NCBI RefSeq assembly: GCF_963675165.1
Contig: NC_087391.1
Location: 3,267,646 to 3,331,645 of the forward strand
Source of the DNA: Halichondria panicea
Lineage: Eukaryota > Porifera > Demospongiae > Suberitida > Halichondriidae
Length of the DNA stretch: 64,000 nt
Reading direction: 5' to 3'
Made by a program: the position numbers and the translations under genes
Part shown: in pieces, positions 33,745 through 44,689 of the stretch
How the letters are laid out: every line of letters begins with the position of its first letter
Position numbering within the stretch: the stretch's first letter is position 1
The notes under the pieces: generated by a model
The model's input: the letters and a program-made list of their open reading frames with translations, nothing else
What the model was told of the DNA's origin: nothing
Databases searched by the model: none

Positions 33745-34315
33745 ATGGTTCGTTTTTGCTGTGTTCCTAATAGGTCTGATAGAGAGTCTCACCTTTCCTA
33801 TTTTGGTTTTTCTCGAAAGAATCTGTTGATCAACAGCAACACCAAAATCTGCAGTGAACACTTTGTCAACGCACATAGCAGGCGTCTCTACTCAGATGAG
33901 GTCCCCAGTTTGCTTCTACCAGTTGTTGTAAGGGCTAGAAAGGAACCAAGAGAGCAGAAGAAGGCTTAGATGAATTGGAATTGGAACAAAAAGATGTGTC
34001 AACACAAACGGAAGAGGTTGCGTTTAAGGTTTTAGTTGGGATCTCTCCTGACAGAGCAATTACTTTTGTCTCGTCTTTGTTTCCTATTTCTGATAAGGCA
34101 TTAACGAGGGAGAGTGGGATATTGGACTTGTTAAGACCTTCTGTTGAGGGGTGTACGTCTTAACATTCCACCATTTCTTAGAGGAAAAAAGCAACTTTCA
34201 GAGAAAGAACTAGTAGTTACTCGACGCATAGCATCTTTGTGGAACGTGCCATGGAGAGAATCAAAAATTTTCACATTTTTGACAAGAGTTTACCTGTATC
34301 TTTAACTGCTTAAAA
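33745..34315 (+). pseudogene. THAP-domain DDE transposase, internally deleted
   Basis: It starts with a THAP zinc finger: RFCCVPNRSDRESHLSYFGF, then NTKICSEHF (C..C, then CxxH) and RRLYSDEVPSLLLP. The distance between the cysteine pair and the CxxH is about 30 residues, shorter than usual, suggesting a small loss. An acidic linker (DVSTQTEEVAFKVLVGISPD) leads to ESGILDLLRPSVEG. The next frame gives RGVRLNIPPFLRGKKQLSEK, then VVTRRIASL, and finally VERAMERIKNFHIFDKSLPV. This is the end of a DDE_Tnp_4-type catalytic domain (the RIHVER-like motif). Most of the catalytic core is missing between 34145 and 34150, so a deletion has joined the two ends. It cannot be active. Confidence 0.75.
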
Positions 34316-34433
34316 AAATGATTTGATCATTTCATTACATGCACGGTATTAAACATTGATGGAAAGTAGAATAAGAAACAGAAACAAAATTAGATGTACT
34401 TCATGCAACTAATTATAGTCGCAACAGCATTGA

Positions 34434-35830
34434 TCACAAGTAATAACTAGGTTTATGTTGTGGGTCAATTAATTCTGGTAGAATATGATCAACCTCTTGC
34501 CAATGCTCATCAGGTGATATCCGTTCAACAACAACACCTTTTGAGGTATAAACACAAAAGTCACACCACTGGGCAGTATATCGTGTAACATAGAGCTGTA
34601 GCTGGACTTGGTGGTAGTACGAGTGATTCCTTTTAAGAGATGGTATACCATTCACAAGTTGTAAGTAAAACCTCTTCTCTTTACTCTTTACACATTTCCT
34701 CAATCGTTTTATCTGCCATACTGTAGGGACATTTGAATTCCGCAATACCAGTAGGAGTACAATCAATTGACAGATCAAAAACCCAAGCATCAGGGGACGC
34801 ACCTAGCCAACATTTGTCACTATCAACAACAAACCCTGCTTTCTTTGTGTGTAAGCCTACATGGTCATTACTTCGCATGTATTTCTCATACTCAATGCGA
34901 GCGTTTTCCTCGTGATCTGTTCCCCACCGAATCGCTTTCGGAATGTGCACGAAGGGCTTGTAGTAAATCGTACACTGAAGAAGTGCTGGTGTCTTTTTTA
35001 CTTGTTGAAGGATGCGTCCACATTTAGACCCGGTTATTCGGCTCTGTCTTTCGGCAATCCATAAAGTGCTCGAACTTTGATCTCTAGTTTTCATTTCCAA
35101 ATCTTCCTGCTGTTTCTTACTAACAGAGAGCTTGTCTAAAATGTCTTCTGCGGTTACTCTCTCAGTGACAAACACTTTTGGAACATCAGCAGAATCACAA
35201 AATTTGACACTATCATCACACAATCTCACAGAACCAGGCTTCAAACAGTACGTGTGGTCATTAGCAATTTTGTCAAACGATGGAACAAGTAAATTTAGAA
35301 GAGCACATGGTTTGTTGATGCATAGCAACTCGCAACTCACAACGAAGAGCTTCCAGTGCCAACTTATCAACTTCACGAGTGTGTTGTGGTTGTGGTCGTG
35401 GATCATAAACCATCGTGGATCATAAACCATTTGTGAACCCTTTCCACGCATCTTTGAAGGTAACAGCTCACGCCGACGATCATTTCGACAGGAATTGGAT
35501 GCACTTTACTGCTGTAGTTGGTCTGTACAGGTTGGTCTGTACAGGTAAGACTTTCAGGTGCATCTTTAATTCTGAAAAAATCGGCCAGTGCATACGAGAG
35601 TGCCCCAATATGCTTACAGCTTCCACAAGGTCCACAACCAGCAGGACAACCACACTCAGCACTCAAAATGTCATAGTTGTTCCTATTTAAGCTTATCTCG
35701 AGAGAAGAAAGGAAGAATAGGAATCCAGCCTCTATCAGGATAAAAAATCATTTCTGTGCAGGAAGCATTTGTCCATCCATACTTTATACAAGCGTTTACT
35801 CTATGAATCAGTGAAGCGAAAAGTATTTGT
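34434..35830 (-). pseudogene. SWIM zinc finger plus YqaJ-type nuclease gene of the transposon
   Basis: Read on the minus strand. 35800-35700 has KYGWTNASCTEMIFYPDRGW. 35666-35580 has a SWIM finger (CGCPAGCGPCGSCKHIGALS). After frame changes, 35300-34690 encodes a PD-(D/E)XK nuclease of the YqaJ exonuclease type: LWIAERQSRITGSKCGRI, IRWGTDHEENARIEYEKYM, GFVVDSDKCWLGASPDAWVF, then GIAEFKCPYSMADKTIEEMC. The last two hold the expected catalytic Asp and Glu-x-Lys. 34680-34440 adds FYLQLVNGIPSLKRNHSYYH, VQLQLYVTRYTAQWCDFCVY and the C-terminus. Such nucleases digest DNA ends, so a role in processing ends during transposition is plausible but unproven. A duplication near 35400-35430 (TCGTGGATCATAAACCAT) and another near 35519-35545 disrupt the frame. 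The nuclease domain itself is largely intact. Confidence 0.8.
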
Positions 35831-36164
35831 AAAGTTAGATAGATCTAGTCTGATAATTGCACTCTATAGAGCTGCGTATTTACTTACTGACTGACTAGAT
35901 CACTTTTATTTCCTTTCGTAGGAGCTCCTCTCTCAATAAGCCAGAACTTCAACTGCATGGGCTAGATTGCCTTTTTCTGGTTTAAAGTTACTACAACTTT
36001 GTACGGTATGAAGTCTTACCACTCATCTATAAATTCATTAATAACTTAGCTCTATTCATTTCCTACTCTAGTCCCCTCGACCGGAAGTTCTAATAATACG
36101 AATCGTAGTAATGCATACGCCCTATTGGTGCCTGTTGTTTTTATTACAAAGGTACGCTATAGCC

Positions 36165-36268
36165 TAGAGACCAGGCGTTCGTTATCTAGTCTCGAATACC
36201 CGCCTCAACATAAAATCTTTTGTTGCGGCGGGTATCGTTTTCTAACGCCTGGTCTCGAGGCTAGGTAC
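36165..36268. repeat. Palindromic mini-element (hairpin)
   Basis: CCTAGAGACCAGGCGTTCGTTA at the left pairs with CTAACGCCTGGTCTCGAGG at the right, and an inner pair ATACCCGCC/GGCGGGTAT is separated by a few dozen bases. It belongs to a set of short palindromes with GAGGCTA-type ends seen at 80-215, 27176-27215 and 41904-41957. Confidence 0.75.
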
Positions 36269-36849
36269 GCTAAGAGTGTTCTGTATCTGAACATAATTAT
36301 ATTTGCTGACTCAGCGGTTCGAGCATAAAGGGTGTGGTGGCCCGGTGAGCATGAAGTACAGTGCTAGTGCTAGTGAAGTATGAACAGTTCCAAGTACTGT
36401 AGTAGCTATAGCATTAGATATAAGGGGTAGTAGCTAGCTAAAGACTACATAATTATAATTATACATATGCAGATACATGAGATACGCAGATACATGAGAT
36501 ACATGTACGTAGCTATTCAGTTAGTGAGAGGCTGTCTTGACTTTTCTCATGACTTCTTGTGGGATCACAAATGTTAGTGGTAGGGTCACTGTATCAAACA
36601 ACCTCGATCTTGTATAGGGATGAATCATACATATGTATAATATAGTGATTCCATATGTATAATATAGTGATTCCATATGTATAATATAGTGATTCACGAT
36701 GACAACTAAAAGGAACATGCATGTTCACAGTTGTGATTAGGGGTGGGGTGACTTAAAGCATTCACTGCATGGCATCAGCAAGAATGTAATTGTAGTGATG
36801 ATCAAGATAATTTTGTCATTACAATATATACATGCATGCTTATTATTAT

Positions 36850-37350
36850 TTGAATCTGGGTGACTGGATTAATTACTGTGCTAAGATTTGAAACTCAAAT
36901 TTTTGTTATTTAAAATACAGATGGACTATGAGTACACACACCCGTTCAGTTGGTGCTATTTTATTTAGTTCCTTCGTGCACCCATTTTTGTATGCTTTCT
37001 CGCCAGTACTGTTTTATTTGTGTGTGTTTAGAGAAAGAGCTGAGAAAGAGTTTGGTTATTCCAGATAGTCATGAACAGTGGCTTCTTCAATGCAAAATTT
37101 CTCTAAGGATAGTCTCACGTGATACAGCTAGACAGGCCCCCCCCCCTTCAGAGCACCCCCCCCCTTCAGAGCAGTTCGATTATCAAATCAAAAATCTACT
37201 ATCAGATCGATTGTCAAAGATCGTTTGTCAAAGATCGTTCACGTGTAAATCGAAAATCAACTGTAAAAATCGATCTTCAAAAATCGATTTTATATTGGAT
37301 GTACACGCCTATCACATTCTGCCTGAATTTTGTCGCAAACGGCGTTCCAT
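36850..37350. repeat. Inverted copy of the ATCGATTTT-rich dispersed repeat
   Basis: It matches 26940-27560 on the opposite strand: CAGATGGACTATGAGTACAC at 36921 and AATTTTGTCGCAAACGGCGT at 37326. Between the matching ends this copy has extra sequence, including two CCCCCCCC runs at 37138-37165 within a CCCCCTTCAGAGCA duplication. Its open frames are low in complexity and not credible as genes. Confidence 0.7.
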
Positions 37351-39960
37351 AAGTTACTGGGTCCACTTCTGACCTTGTGTATGCTTTAACTATCTGGTTA
37401 CAAACAGTTGAAGGTGTTGCCCGCCCTTCTTTGTGTCAGTTGATTTCATGAACCACATTTATGGAATGTCTGTACTAAGTTTATTGCGTAGAGTAAGGGC
37501 GTGTCCACCGGGTCCACTAAGTTTTATTGATGCACATGTCTTAGTTTGGCTAAAAATCAAGTTCAAAATGTACTAAAAATTCACGCTCTCTTGATATTTG
37601 GTTCCACCATACTTGTAATTACACCATACTTGACTGTTTGCTTATGTTTGCTTATGTTTTGCAGCCAGACTACACCTCAGACAATGCCTCGCGAGAAGAA
37701 AGAAGAAAGAACTATTCATTGACTGGCATATGATGTTCACATGTCCATGTCAAAGCCTCTACTCCACATCAGCTATTAGCCAAGCATTATCGTCATTTAT
37801 ATAGTCCAATCTTTCTAGACACATAGTTTTTGTTATTTTGTGCTATATTGAATCCCAGAATGCAGTGCCTCCTTGTTATTGTCAGCCTCCATCATCATCG
37901 TTCTCAGTCAGAAATGTTCAAAAGTCATCTGAGACGCTCTCAGAGCTGGAACAACTAGAGACACACAATCATCATCATCCCAGCCGTTTACGGAGGCGTT
38001 TCATATCCATGTAATTTATAGTATTTATGGTTTCAGAAGTGATTCCAGTATTTGTGATTCCAGTATTTGTAGCCATTTTTTGGCGCATGCTCATTTTACA
38101 TGCATTTACCACTCAGCTACGTGTATTTGCCACTCAAGATGGAGGCTAACGAGTAACATTTTGCGGTTTAGAAAGTGCCACGCCATCGCAAATCCTCTAT
38201 AACATCCATGTGTTAACAGTATGTATACATTCACACATACTCTCTTTCTCTTTCCATGCACCCCTTAGTATGCACCTCTGGACTTCTTTGTAATAGTGCA
38301 TGGGGAAGAAACTATCGTCGTCATCTACATCTGTGAATTGCTTTGAATAGCAGGTACAACGTATAGTGTATACACTTAGCATAGCATATGAAAAGAGAGG
38401 TTCTGGGATTGGTTGACAGTTGACACCTCAGGTGTTTTATGATGAATTGACCTTTAGAAATTTGAATAATTCTTTACACGTACTGTACAATAATTACGCC
38501 TATATATACCCTCGGGAGCACTTCTTACACTGCAGTATAGTAGTATACTATGATTTACCTATTCATCATTTATAGAGGTTGGTTTCATCATCATCATGGG
38601 GAAGTGCTCCAATTGAAACCTCATACATAGATCTGCTAGTTAAATAACATAATGCATAAAACTACCCACCATTCTATATATAGCGCGAATTTAAATATTT
38701 CGTTGAATAAATGTCGTGGGTTAACTGCTCAACATAGATTCTACTCTGTCATCGTCAAACCTAAAGATGGACAATTTAATATTACATACCTCTTCACTTC
38801 CCCCAAACAACTTCTGTCGCACATTCGTCGCACATATGATTGTACAAGTCATAATGTAATACGTAGCTGAATAAATCAAGAATACATAGATAAAGACTTA
38901 CGACGTAGTACTGTGAGCCTGACCATGCATGCGAAAAATAAATTACACCAAGCGATAGCTGCTTACATAGCGAAGTGCTTACCACATTTTGACTGTGGTA
39001 TTTTGACTGTGGTTTCAATTTTTGCTTGTATCACTGCCAGCATAATTTACATTAGTTTCAGGCAGAGATATCTGAGAGAGTTGATGTACCTAGTGAGTTG
39101 TACCTAGTGAGTTGTCCATTAGCTGCTCCGCTTTGCAACTAGCTGACTCTATTCCAGTTTGACCTGGTATAAAATAATGCCATCACAATTATGCAAAAAA
39201 TATCTGATTAACTTTCGTATGTAGTGCAGAAAAGCGTTAGTGAGTACGTCTATGCGTCTATGCGATGAGAAAGATGTATGTCTTTGTTTTAATGCATTGG
39301 TTACACTTCTGGTTACACTTCTTTAATACACGTAAATTACCATACCCTTGTCATGTTGCATCCTAGGTTCCTCTATTTACTGCGATCTGCACTCACTGCA
39401 CGAGGCCTGTTTAGGACAGAGGCGTGGCTATTTTCGTAGCTTACCTTTGCTTGCCTACTATATCGAGCTGGTCTAGACACTGTCTTATTTGCGCTGGTTG
39501 CTGCAGTAAGGGAGGGGCTGACTAATTGAAGATGCAGAGAGGGGAGTGGCTCTGTACGTTTGCCTGTCCAGGCTGCGCAGGCTATAGCTTTGAGTGTGGA
39601 CAGGAGCCCTGGTGTGCTATCTTTTCCTAGTTGTCTTCAATCAATCAGCCAGGGACATAATTATATCAGTTATAAATGCATAGTGCCTCTGTAAAAGTCT
39701 TACAATAATACAAATAATTATACCAAACATACGAAGTACGGCTGTAACATTGAAGTACAGTATAGAACAATACACTATAGGGCCTACTTATTATCCGATA
39801 CTGCACAGCTCAGACTAGCTAGCTCTAGCTCTAGCCTGTGAATTTGCTGCTTACGCCCACTCATTTCCTTTTCATTTCCAGCCTATTACGCCGCATGCGC
39901 TTTTGTGAATTTGGTAAAGAAACAGCCACGTGTATTAACACTTTAGTTAGTTAATTAAGT
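37351..39960. other. Long stretch without a recognised gene
   Basis: No protein family is recognised on either strand. I see scattered short duplications and two copies of TACCATACCCTTGTCATGT (39340 and 40181) followed by ATCCTAGGT, so part of this is dispersed repeat. Confidence 0.5.
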
Positions 39961-40033
39961 TCTGGCTGTCTTTCTTAGTTCTGGCTGTCTTCAGTTCTGG
40001 CTGTCTGGTGTGTACGTGTACGTGTACATAACA

Positions 40034-40139
40034 ATGTCTGGAAATATACTAAGTCTAAAACGAGGCGCTCTTGTTATTGATGTGGACCCGGAAATGCTGA
40101 CTACTGAAGTTTTAAGGAAGACTTTCAGGGACTTTCAGG
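40034..40139 (+). CDS. Possible first coding exon, unknown gene
   Basis: The ATG at 40034 opens MSGNILSLKRGALVIDVDPE and continues to MLTTEVLRKTF, ending at a good donor (GGGTAAGTG, after a duplicated ACTTTCAGGG). No downstream exon could be identified. Translation is unproven. Confidence 0.25.
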
Positions 40140-40989
40140 GTAAGTGAAGTTTATAGCTAGTGCCCATTCTAGTACACTTTTACCATACCCTTGTCATGTG
40201 GCCATATTTGTATCCTAGGTACTATAAAAGTAAGACACTGTGATCTGGGGTTGAATAATTCCAGTAGAGCATGTAGAGCATCTGTGCATAACACTCTATA
40301 GCTAGGCTTGGCTGAGCTAAGTACACTGTTAGTAGCTTTTTTAACTTATTTGGAGGAGCAATTTGGAGGAGCAATGAGGTACTAGGTGTTGCATGTAATA
40401 ATGAATTTGTCTTCGGAGCCAAAGCCAAATCAAACCTCTTATTATAGGAAGGTTTGAGTAAGTTATGTAGTAGCACACAATCTCTGTGTTGATACAGTAG
40501 GTATGCAGAACACAGTCAACTATAATAATTATGTACTAATACAGAGGATGTGTCATAAGCCACATGGCAATGGAATGTGGCAATGGAATGTGGCATTACA
40601 AAGTTTACGGTAGCTCTTGACCTTTAACCTTTTCTTAGATTTTAGCATAGCTATAGTGCCTGTGGTAGATCTACTGCTGCGCTCCTCACATCACTTAGTT
40701 ATGAAAGACGGCAACTAACCTGAGTTAATCCTCCTAGACTGCTCTCCATAGTTATGGAGCGCCATAGAGGACAAAATTCATGTCTAAGAGTTGTACATCA
40801 TCGACCTTGTACATCATCGACCTTGTTCATTTGATGTAGTCGTGATAATTGATGTGGTAATGGGCATTGTAATAATCAAAGTAGATGTGATGATTGATAT
40901 GGTGATCATGATCACCAATCGATGTCGATGTCACACAGATCGATGTCTTGATAATTGATGCTGTAACGTATGATGGATCTATATACGTC

Positions 40990-42214
40990 CAGAGGCGGAT
41001 CCAGGGGGAGATCCAAGGGAGCAAAGGAACCCCCCTTTTGCTCAAAATATTAAAATTGATTTTTAGCAATCTACAGTCATTTAGAGTCATGTTTTACCTA
41101 TTCTACATATGTAGTAATGTCAATACCTGCATGTAGTCCACTCTAGAAGGAACAGAACTTAGCTAAAAGCAGTGGCAGCTTCTTTACTCTTTCTCAACTG
41201 ATCGCGTTGCAAAAACTGCATAGTAAGCAGTAATTAATTGGATACAAGATGGGAATAAACCCACATCCATATCCATGTGTCCAGTGGTCATGTAGCCCTA
41301 AAATCGGCCTGGATTCGAGGCTAGTGGTCATGCAGCTTTGATTGTGTTCAACCAGACTTACTTATTATACAACAATGAGTAACAGGAAGAGACCAAGTCA
41401 AGTGCCAATTTCAACATTCTTCAAAAAGAGTAAAGCAGGTACGGCTTCACATACATAAAAATCCAAATCCAACAAAACTTATAAATAAAAACAACTTCAA
41501 TTGTAGGTTCAGAGTCACAGGATACTATTGTCAGCGGGCTGACTCGTCTCCCCCTTCATCTCCCCCTACTGACGTCCCCAGTGACACTGAAGATTCAGAC
41601 AGTGAAGATTCAGACAGTGAACTTGATATGGAGGAGGGTGACTGCGTTATCCGGTGTGGCTTAGGTGGTGCTACTTTTAATGAAAATCAATCGTGACCGA
41701 TGCAACCAGCTTTTGTCTGCAGAAAATATGAAAAAACTAGTAGTAGCATACAGCCAGCTACACACAAGGAGAATGAAACCTTTTATGCTACCTGATAATT
41801 GAATGTCTTTATATATTATGTGTTTTTTACAATCAATTATTAAATACTCTAAGCTCTTGTATAAAAATTACTCATTTACTCACTCACACACTTACTCGAT
41901 TCCACCTCGATTCCAGGCCGATTAAAATTGTATTTTATCAGCCTTGAATCGAGGCTACACACTTACTTAACTTCTTGATCTTACTATCACTGCACTGGAG
42001 CCATAGCTATAGCTAGACATAATCTTACATCTACTACGGCCCTTGGCCTACATGTAGCACTCAGGTGACAGGAAACGACACCAGAAATGGGCGGAGGTTA
42101 CACCGAAAGTGAGCGTGGTCCAATTTTTCGCGCTGCGCGCAGCTTAACACTCACCCTTCGGGCTCGTTATCCTTTTTAGAAACCACCCTTTTCTAATGTC
42201 TAGATCCGCCTCTG
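40990..42214. mobile_element. hAT-like element with CAGAGGCGGATC ends and an internally deleted gene
   Basis: The ends CAGAGGCGGATCCAGG (40990) and CTAGATCCGCCTCTG (to 42214) are inverted. GC-rich palindromic sequence (CGCGCTGCGCGCAGC) lies just inside the right end, as near the left end of 10783-11772. On the plus strand, ATG 41375 begins MSNRKRPSQVPISTFFKKSK, a start typical of hAT/ZMYM-type transposases, and ends at GGTACG. After an intron an acidic exon follows (SDTEDSDSEDSDSELDMEEG). Only a short C-terminal piece, KLVVAYSQLHTRRMKP, comes before a stop near 41797. The catalytic region is absent. No 8-bp duplication is visible. A palindromic mini-element (41904-41957) is inserted. Confidence 0.6.
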
Positions 42215-42489
42215 AGTGGTAATGGTCAATGATTGATGTGGTAATGGTCAATGATTGATGTGGTAATGGTCAATGCATGAATATATCTTCATGTGTCATG
42301 TTCAGTTGTTCAGTAGCTTACCCCTTTTAATCACGTGATTTTAATAAAGAACCCAGGCCCTGCCACCTCCATTCGAGCTCACTGTGTACTGCATAGCACT
42401 ACTAGATACTGTACTTTCCAGGTAAGCATATAATTATTATAGCTGATAACTTGAGTAAGGTTGAGAGAGCTAACTGTTTTCACAATTCA

Positions 42490-43480
42490 TAGGGAAATGA
42501 ATGATGTTGATGATTTTTTTGAAAGAGCTAGAAGCTGTAATAACAAGTGTAATTCAACCTGAGGGAATTGGAGAGAGGGAATTGGAGAGACAATTATAAC
42601 AGCTATACAGGATATACTTTGCTCACTACAGGAGTAGGACAATTGTCGAAGGAAAAAGGTCACCCACAAATTTTCATACAACAAGATCAACTAGAAGCAC
42701 TACTGGAATTACATTTTGGCATGTCAGATTTGGCACGTTTTTCCATGTTTCCACTCGAACAATCAGAAGAAAAATCGTTCAGTATGGGCTGTGTGACATT
42801 TCTGATGTATCTTTAGACGAAATTACCCATCATTTTGTGAGTACTCATCCCAACAGTGGTGCAAGATCATTTAAGAAGTATGAGTCCAACGCCAGAGGGC
42901 AAGGGAAAGTTTGGCAAGAGTTGATCCCAGAGGTGTTAGTACAAGGTTTAGGCAAGTTCTCCACCGACGCTCCTACATTGTGTGCATGTTTATGGCATAT
43001 TGATGGATATTGATGGGCATCACAAGCTCATCAAGTGGCGGATCGTCATACACGGAGGACATTCTAGGCTGCCCGTTTACCTCCAAGCTAGTTGTCAGTT
43101 GTTTTGTTACTGCTGTTAGTGAATAGAATATGGTCATCTGAATACATGCTTAACCACCCCCAAAGAGGACCAGGGCGTGCAAGTTGCATAACAGGCTGAA
43201 GCGTGCATAATCAGCGGATCGAGAGATTATGGAGAGATGTTTATGCCGGATGCGTATCATTATACTACGAACTGTTTAGTGTCCTTGAAGATAACGAGTT
43301 ACTACAAGTAGTAGGATCTATTCGCACTGCACTATGTATTCATACCACGTCTTAACATGCAACTCGATGTGTTCCGTACCTCCTATGCTCATCATCGTAT
43401 GCGAACAGCCAGAAACCAATCTCCTTTTCAGTTGTGGACAAAGGGTTTAATTGAAGGCAGTGGGCTTTAGATGGAGTTGT
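42490..43480 (+). pseudogene. Integrase-core (rve-type) DDE transposase, degenerate
   Basis: It resembles the widespread animal proteins with an integrase catalytic core and an N-terminal helix-turn-helix. 42640-42800 encodes IFIQQDQLEALLELHFGMSD followed in another frame by TIRRKIVQYGLCDISDVSLD, then THPNSGARSF. 42990-43080 gives LWHIDGYHKLIKWRIVIHGG (the first catalytic Asp lies in HIDG), then RLPVYLQAS. 43190-43280 gives SVHNQRIERLWRDVYAGCVS (catalytic Glu in the RIERLW context), then LYYELFSVLEDNELLQVVGS. 43390-43450 gives AYAHHRMRTARNQ-type sequence. The segment with the second Asp is missing between the two blocks. Duplications (ATTGATGG near 42998-43014) shift the frame. A fragment of the same family lies at 56058-56290. 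Confidence 0.7.
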
Positions 43481-43499
43481 TCAAGATGCGGTTCAAGAT

Positions 43500-44680
43500 G
43501 CGGTTCATACATAATTATTATATTAATTGTGTACCTTAGCATGGCATGCATGTTACGTATATAAAATGTATATAGAATGTACTTTTTTTATTTAAGTTAT
43601 AACAGTAAAATTAATTGTTACATGTAATTTATACAGGACATGTACGGTACTCAGGATGGCTCAATTAATTATTGGGAGGATTTCTTGTATATGTGATTAT
43701 ATCTTTTGGATGGTTACATACTTTTGGATGGTTACATATAAACTGATGAAACTTTGCAATAATGTAGTCTTATAATGAAGGAACATGTTGAATGTGACTT
43801 TCAGGGGGACTTTCAGGGGTGCAGCTACAGTGAAATATACAAGTTTACAATTTCCGGAATACAAACAAGTGCAGCAGTTTTACCATTTTTATGGCGCCCG
43901 GATAGGCGCCCGGATATGTGAAGCGGAAAATTGAAATACGCATATTTAAGTAGAGGGCATTAAATAGAAAATGCGACAGTTTTCCTGATTTCTGTGCACC
44001 TGGTAAAACTGAGTTGTACTTTATAAAAAAATTACTTTATAAAAAAATTTGGGGTGTGGCACCACTTGTTTCTAATCCTCCTTTTTTATCTTCTTAATCA
44101 CACTGTAACGACATCGCTGAAGGTCACATGACCTCCAAACATTTTAAGCGTGTACATTTCGTACAAAACTACATTCCTACTAAATTTCATCCATTAATAT
44201 ATCACAATCACAAAGATATGATGCCCTGTGCACCATGTGGCTGAGCCATCCTTAACACCAGTGAGTATAGACTGGCAAGGACCTGTATCAGTTAGTGCTG
44301 CTGAAAATATCGTCGAAGTTCCAAGCAACCCACTTTGCCTAACACCTCAACAACTTTCTGAACTTCAATATAATATTAATGATTTAGGACTATCAGTATA
44401 CATAGCAACCAGGTTGTTTTTAATTATAACATCGATCTGACAAAACATAATAAGAATGTCCATGCAGTCATGAATTATACAGAGAACGGGAATTACACCC
44501 AACACAATTGATTGAATGAGAATAAGTTTTGATGAGTGGTATATAAAAATGAGTGGTATATAAAAACATGAACAAAGGCAGCTGCAGATGACAAACAAAT
44601 TACACCCAACACAATTGATTGAATGAGAATAAGTTTTGATGAGTGGTATATAAAAACATGAACAAAGGCAACATGAACAA
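43500..44680. other. AT-rich stretch with possible orphan exon
   Basis: This is mostly non-coding. A plus-strand segment at 44235-44410 (EPSLTPVSIDWQGPVSVSAA, then LCLTPQQLSELQYNINDLGL) looks protein-like and ends near a possible donor, but I cannot assign it. 44500-44700 contains a 115-bp duplication: ATTACACCCAACACAATTGATTG at 44493 and again at 44600. Confidence 0.4.
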
Positions 44681-44689
44681 AGGCAGCTA

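Larger units (their letters stand above)
33645..36129. mobile_element. ISL2EU-like DNA transposon with about 57-bp TIRs, THAP-DDE and SWIM-YqaJ genes
   Basis: The left end CCAATAGGGCGTATGCATTA (33645) through GGTCGAAGGGAC (about 33701) matches the inverted right end (about 36071-36129) with only a few differences. The 2485-bp element carries two convergent genes: a THAP-type DDE transposase remnant (plus) and a SWIM/YqaJ-type nuclease (minus). From what I know of eukaryotic transposons, a DDE transposase plus a YqaJ-like exonuclease marks the ISL2EU superfamily; I have not verified this. I could not see a convincing target duplication. Both genes are damaged, so the element is no longer autonomous. 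Confidence 0.85.
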
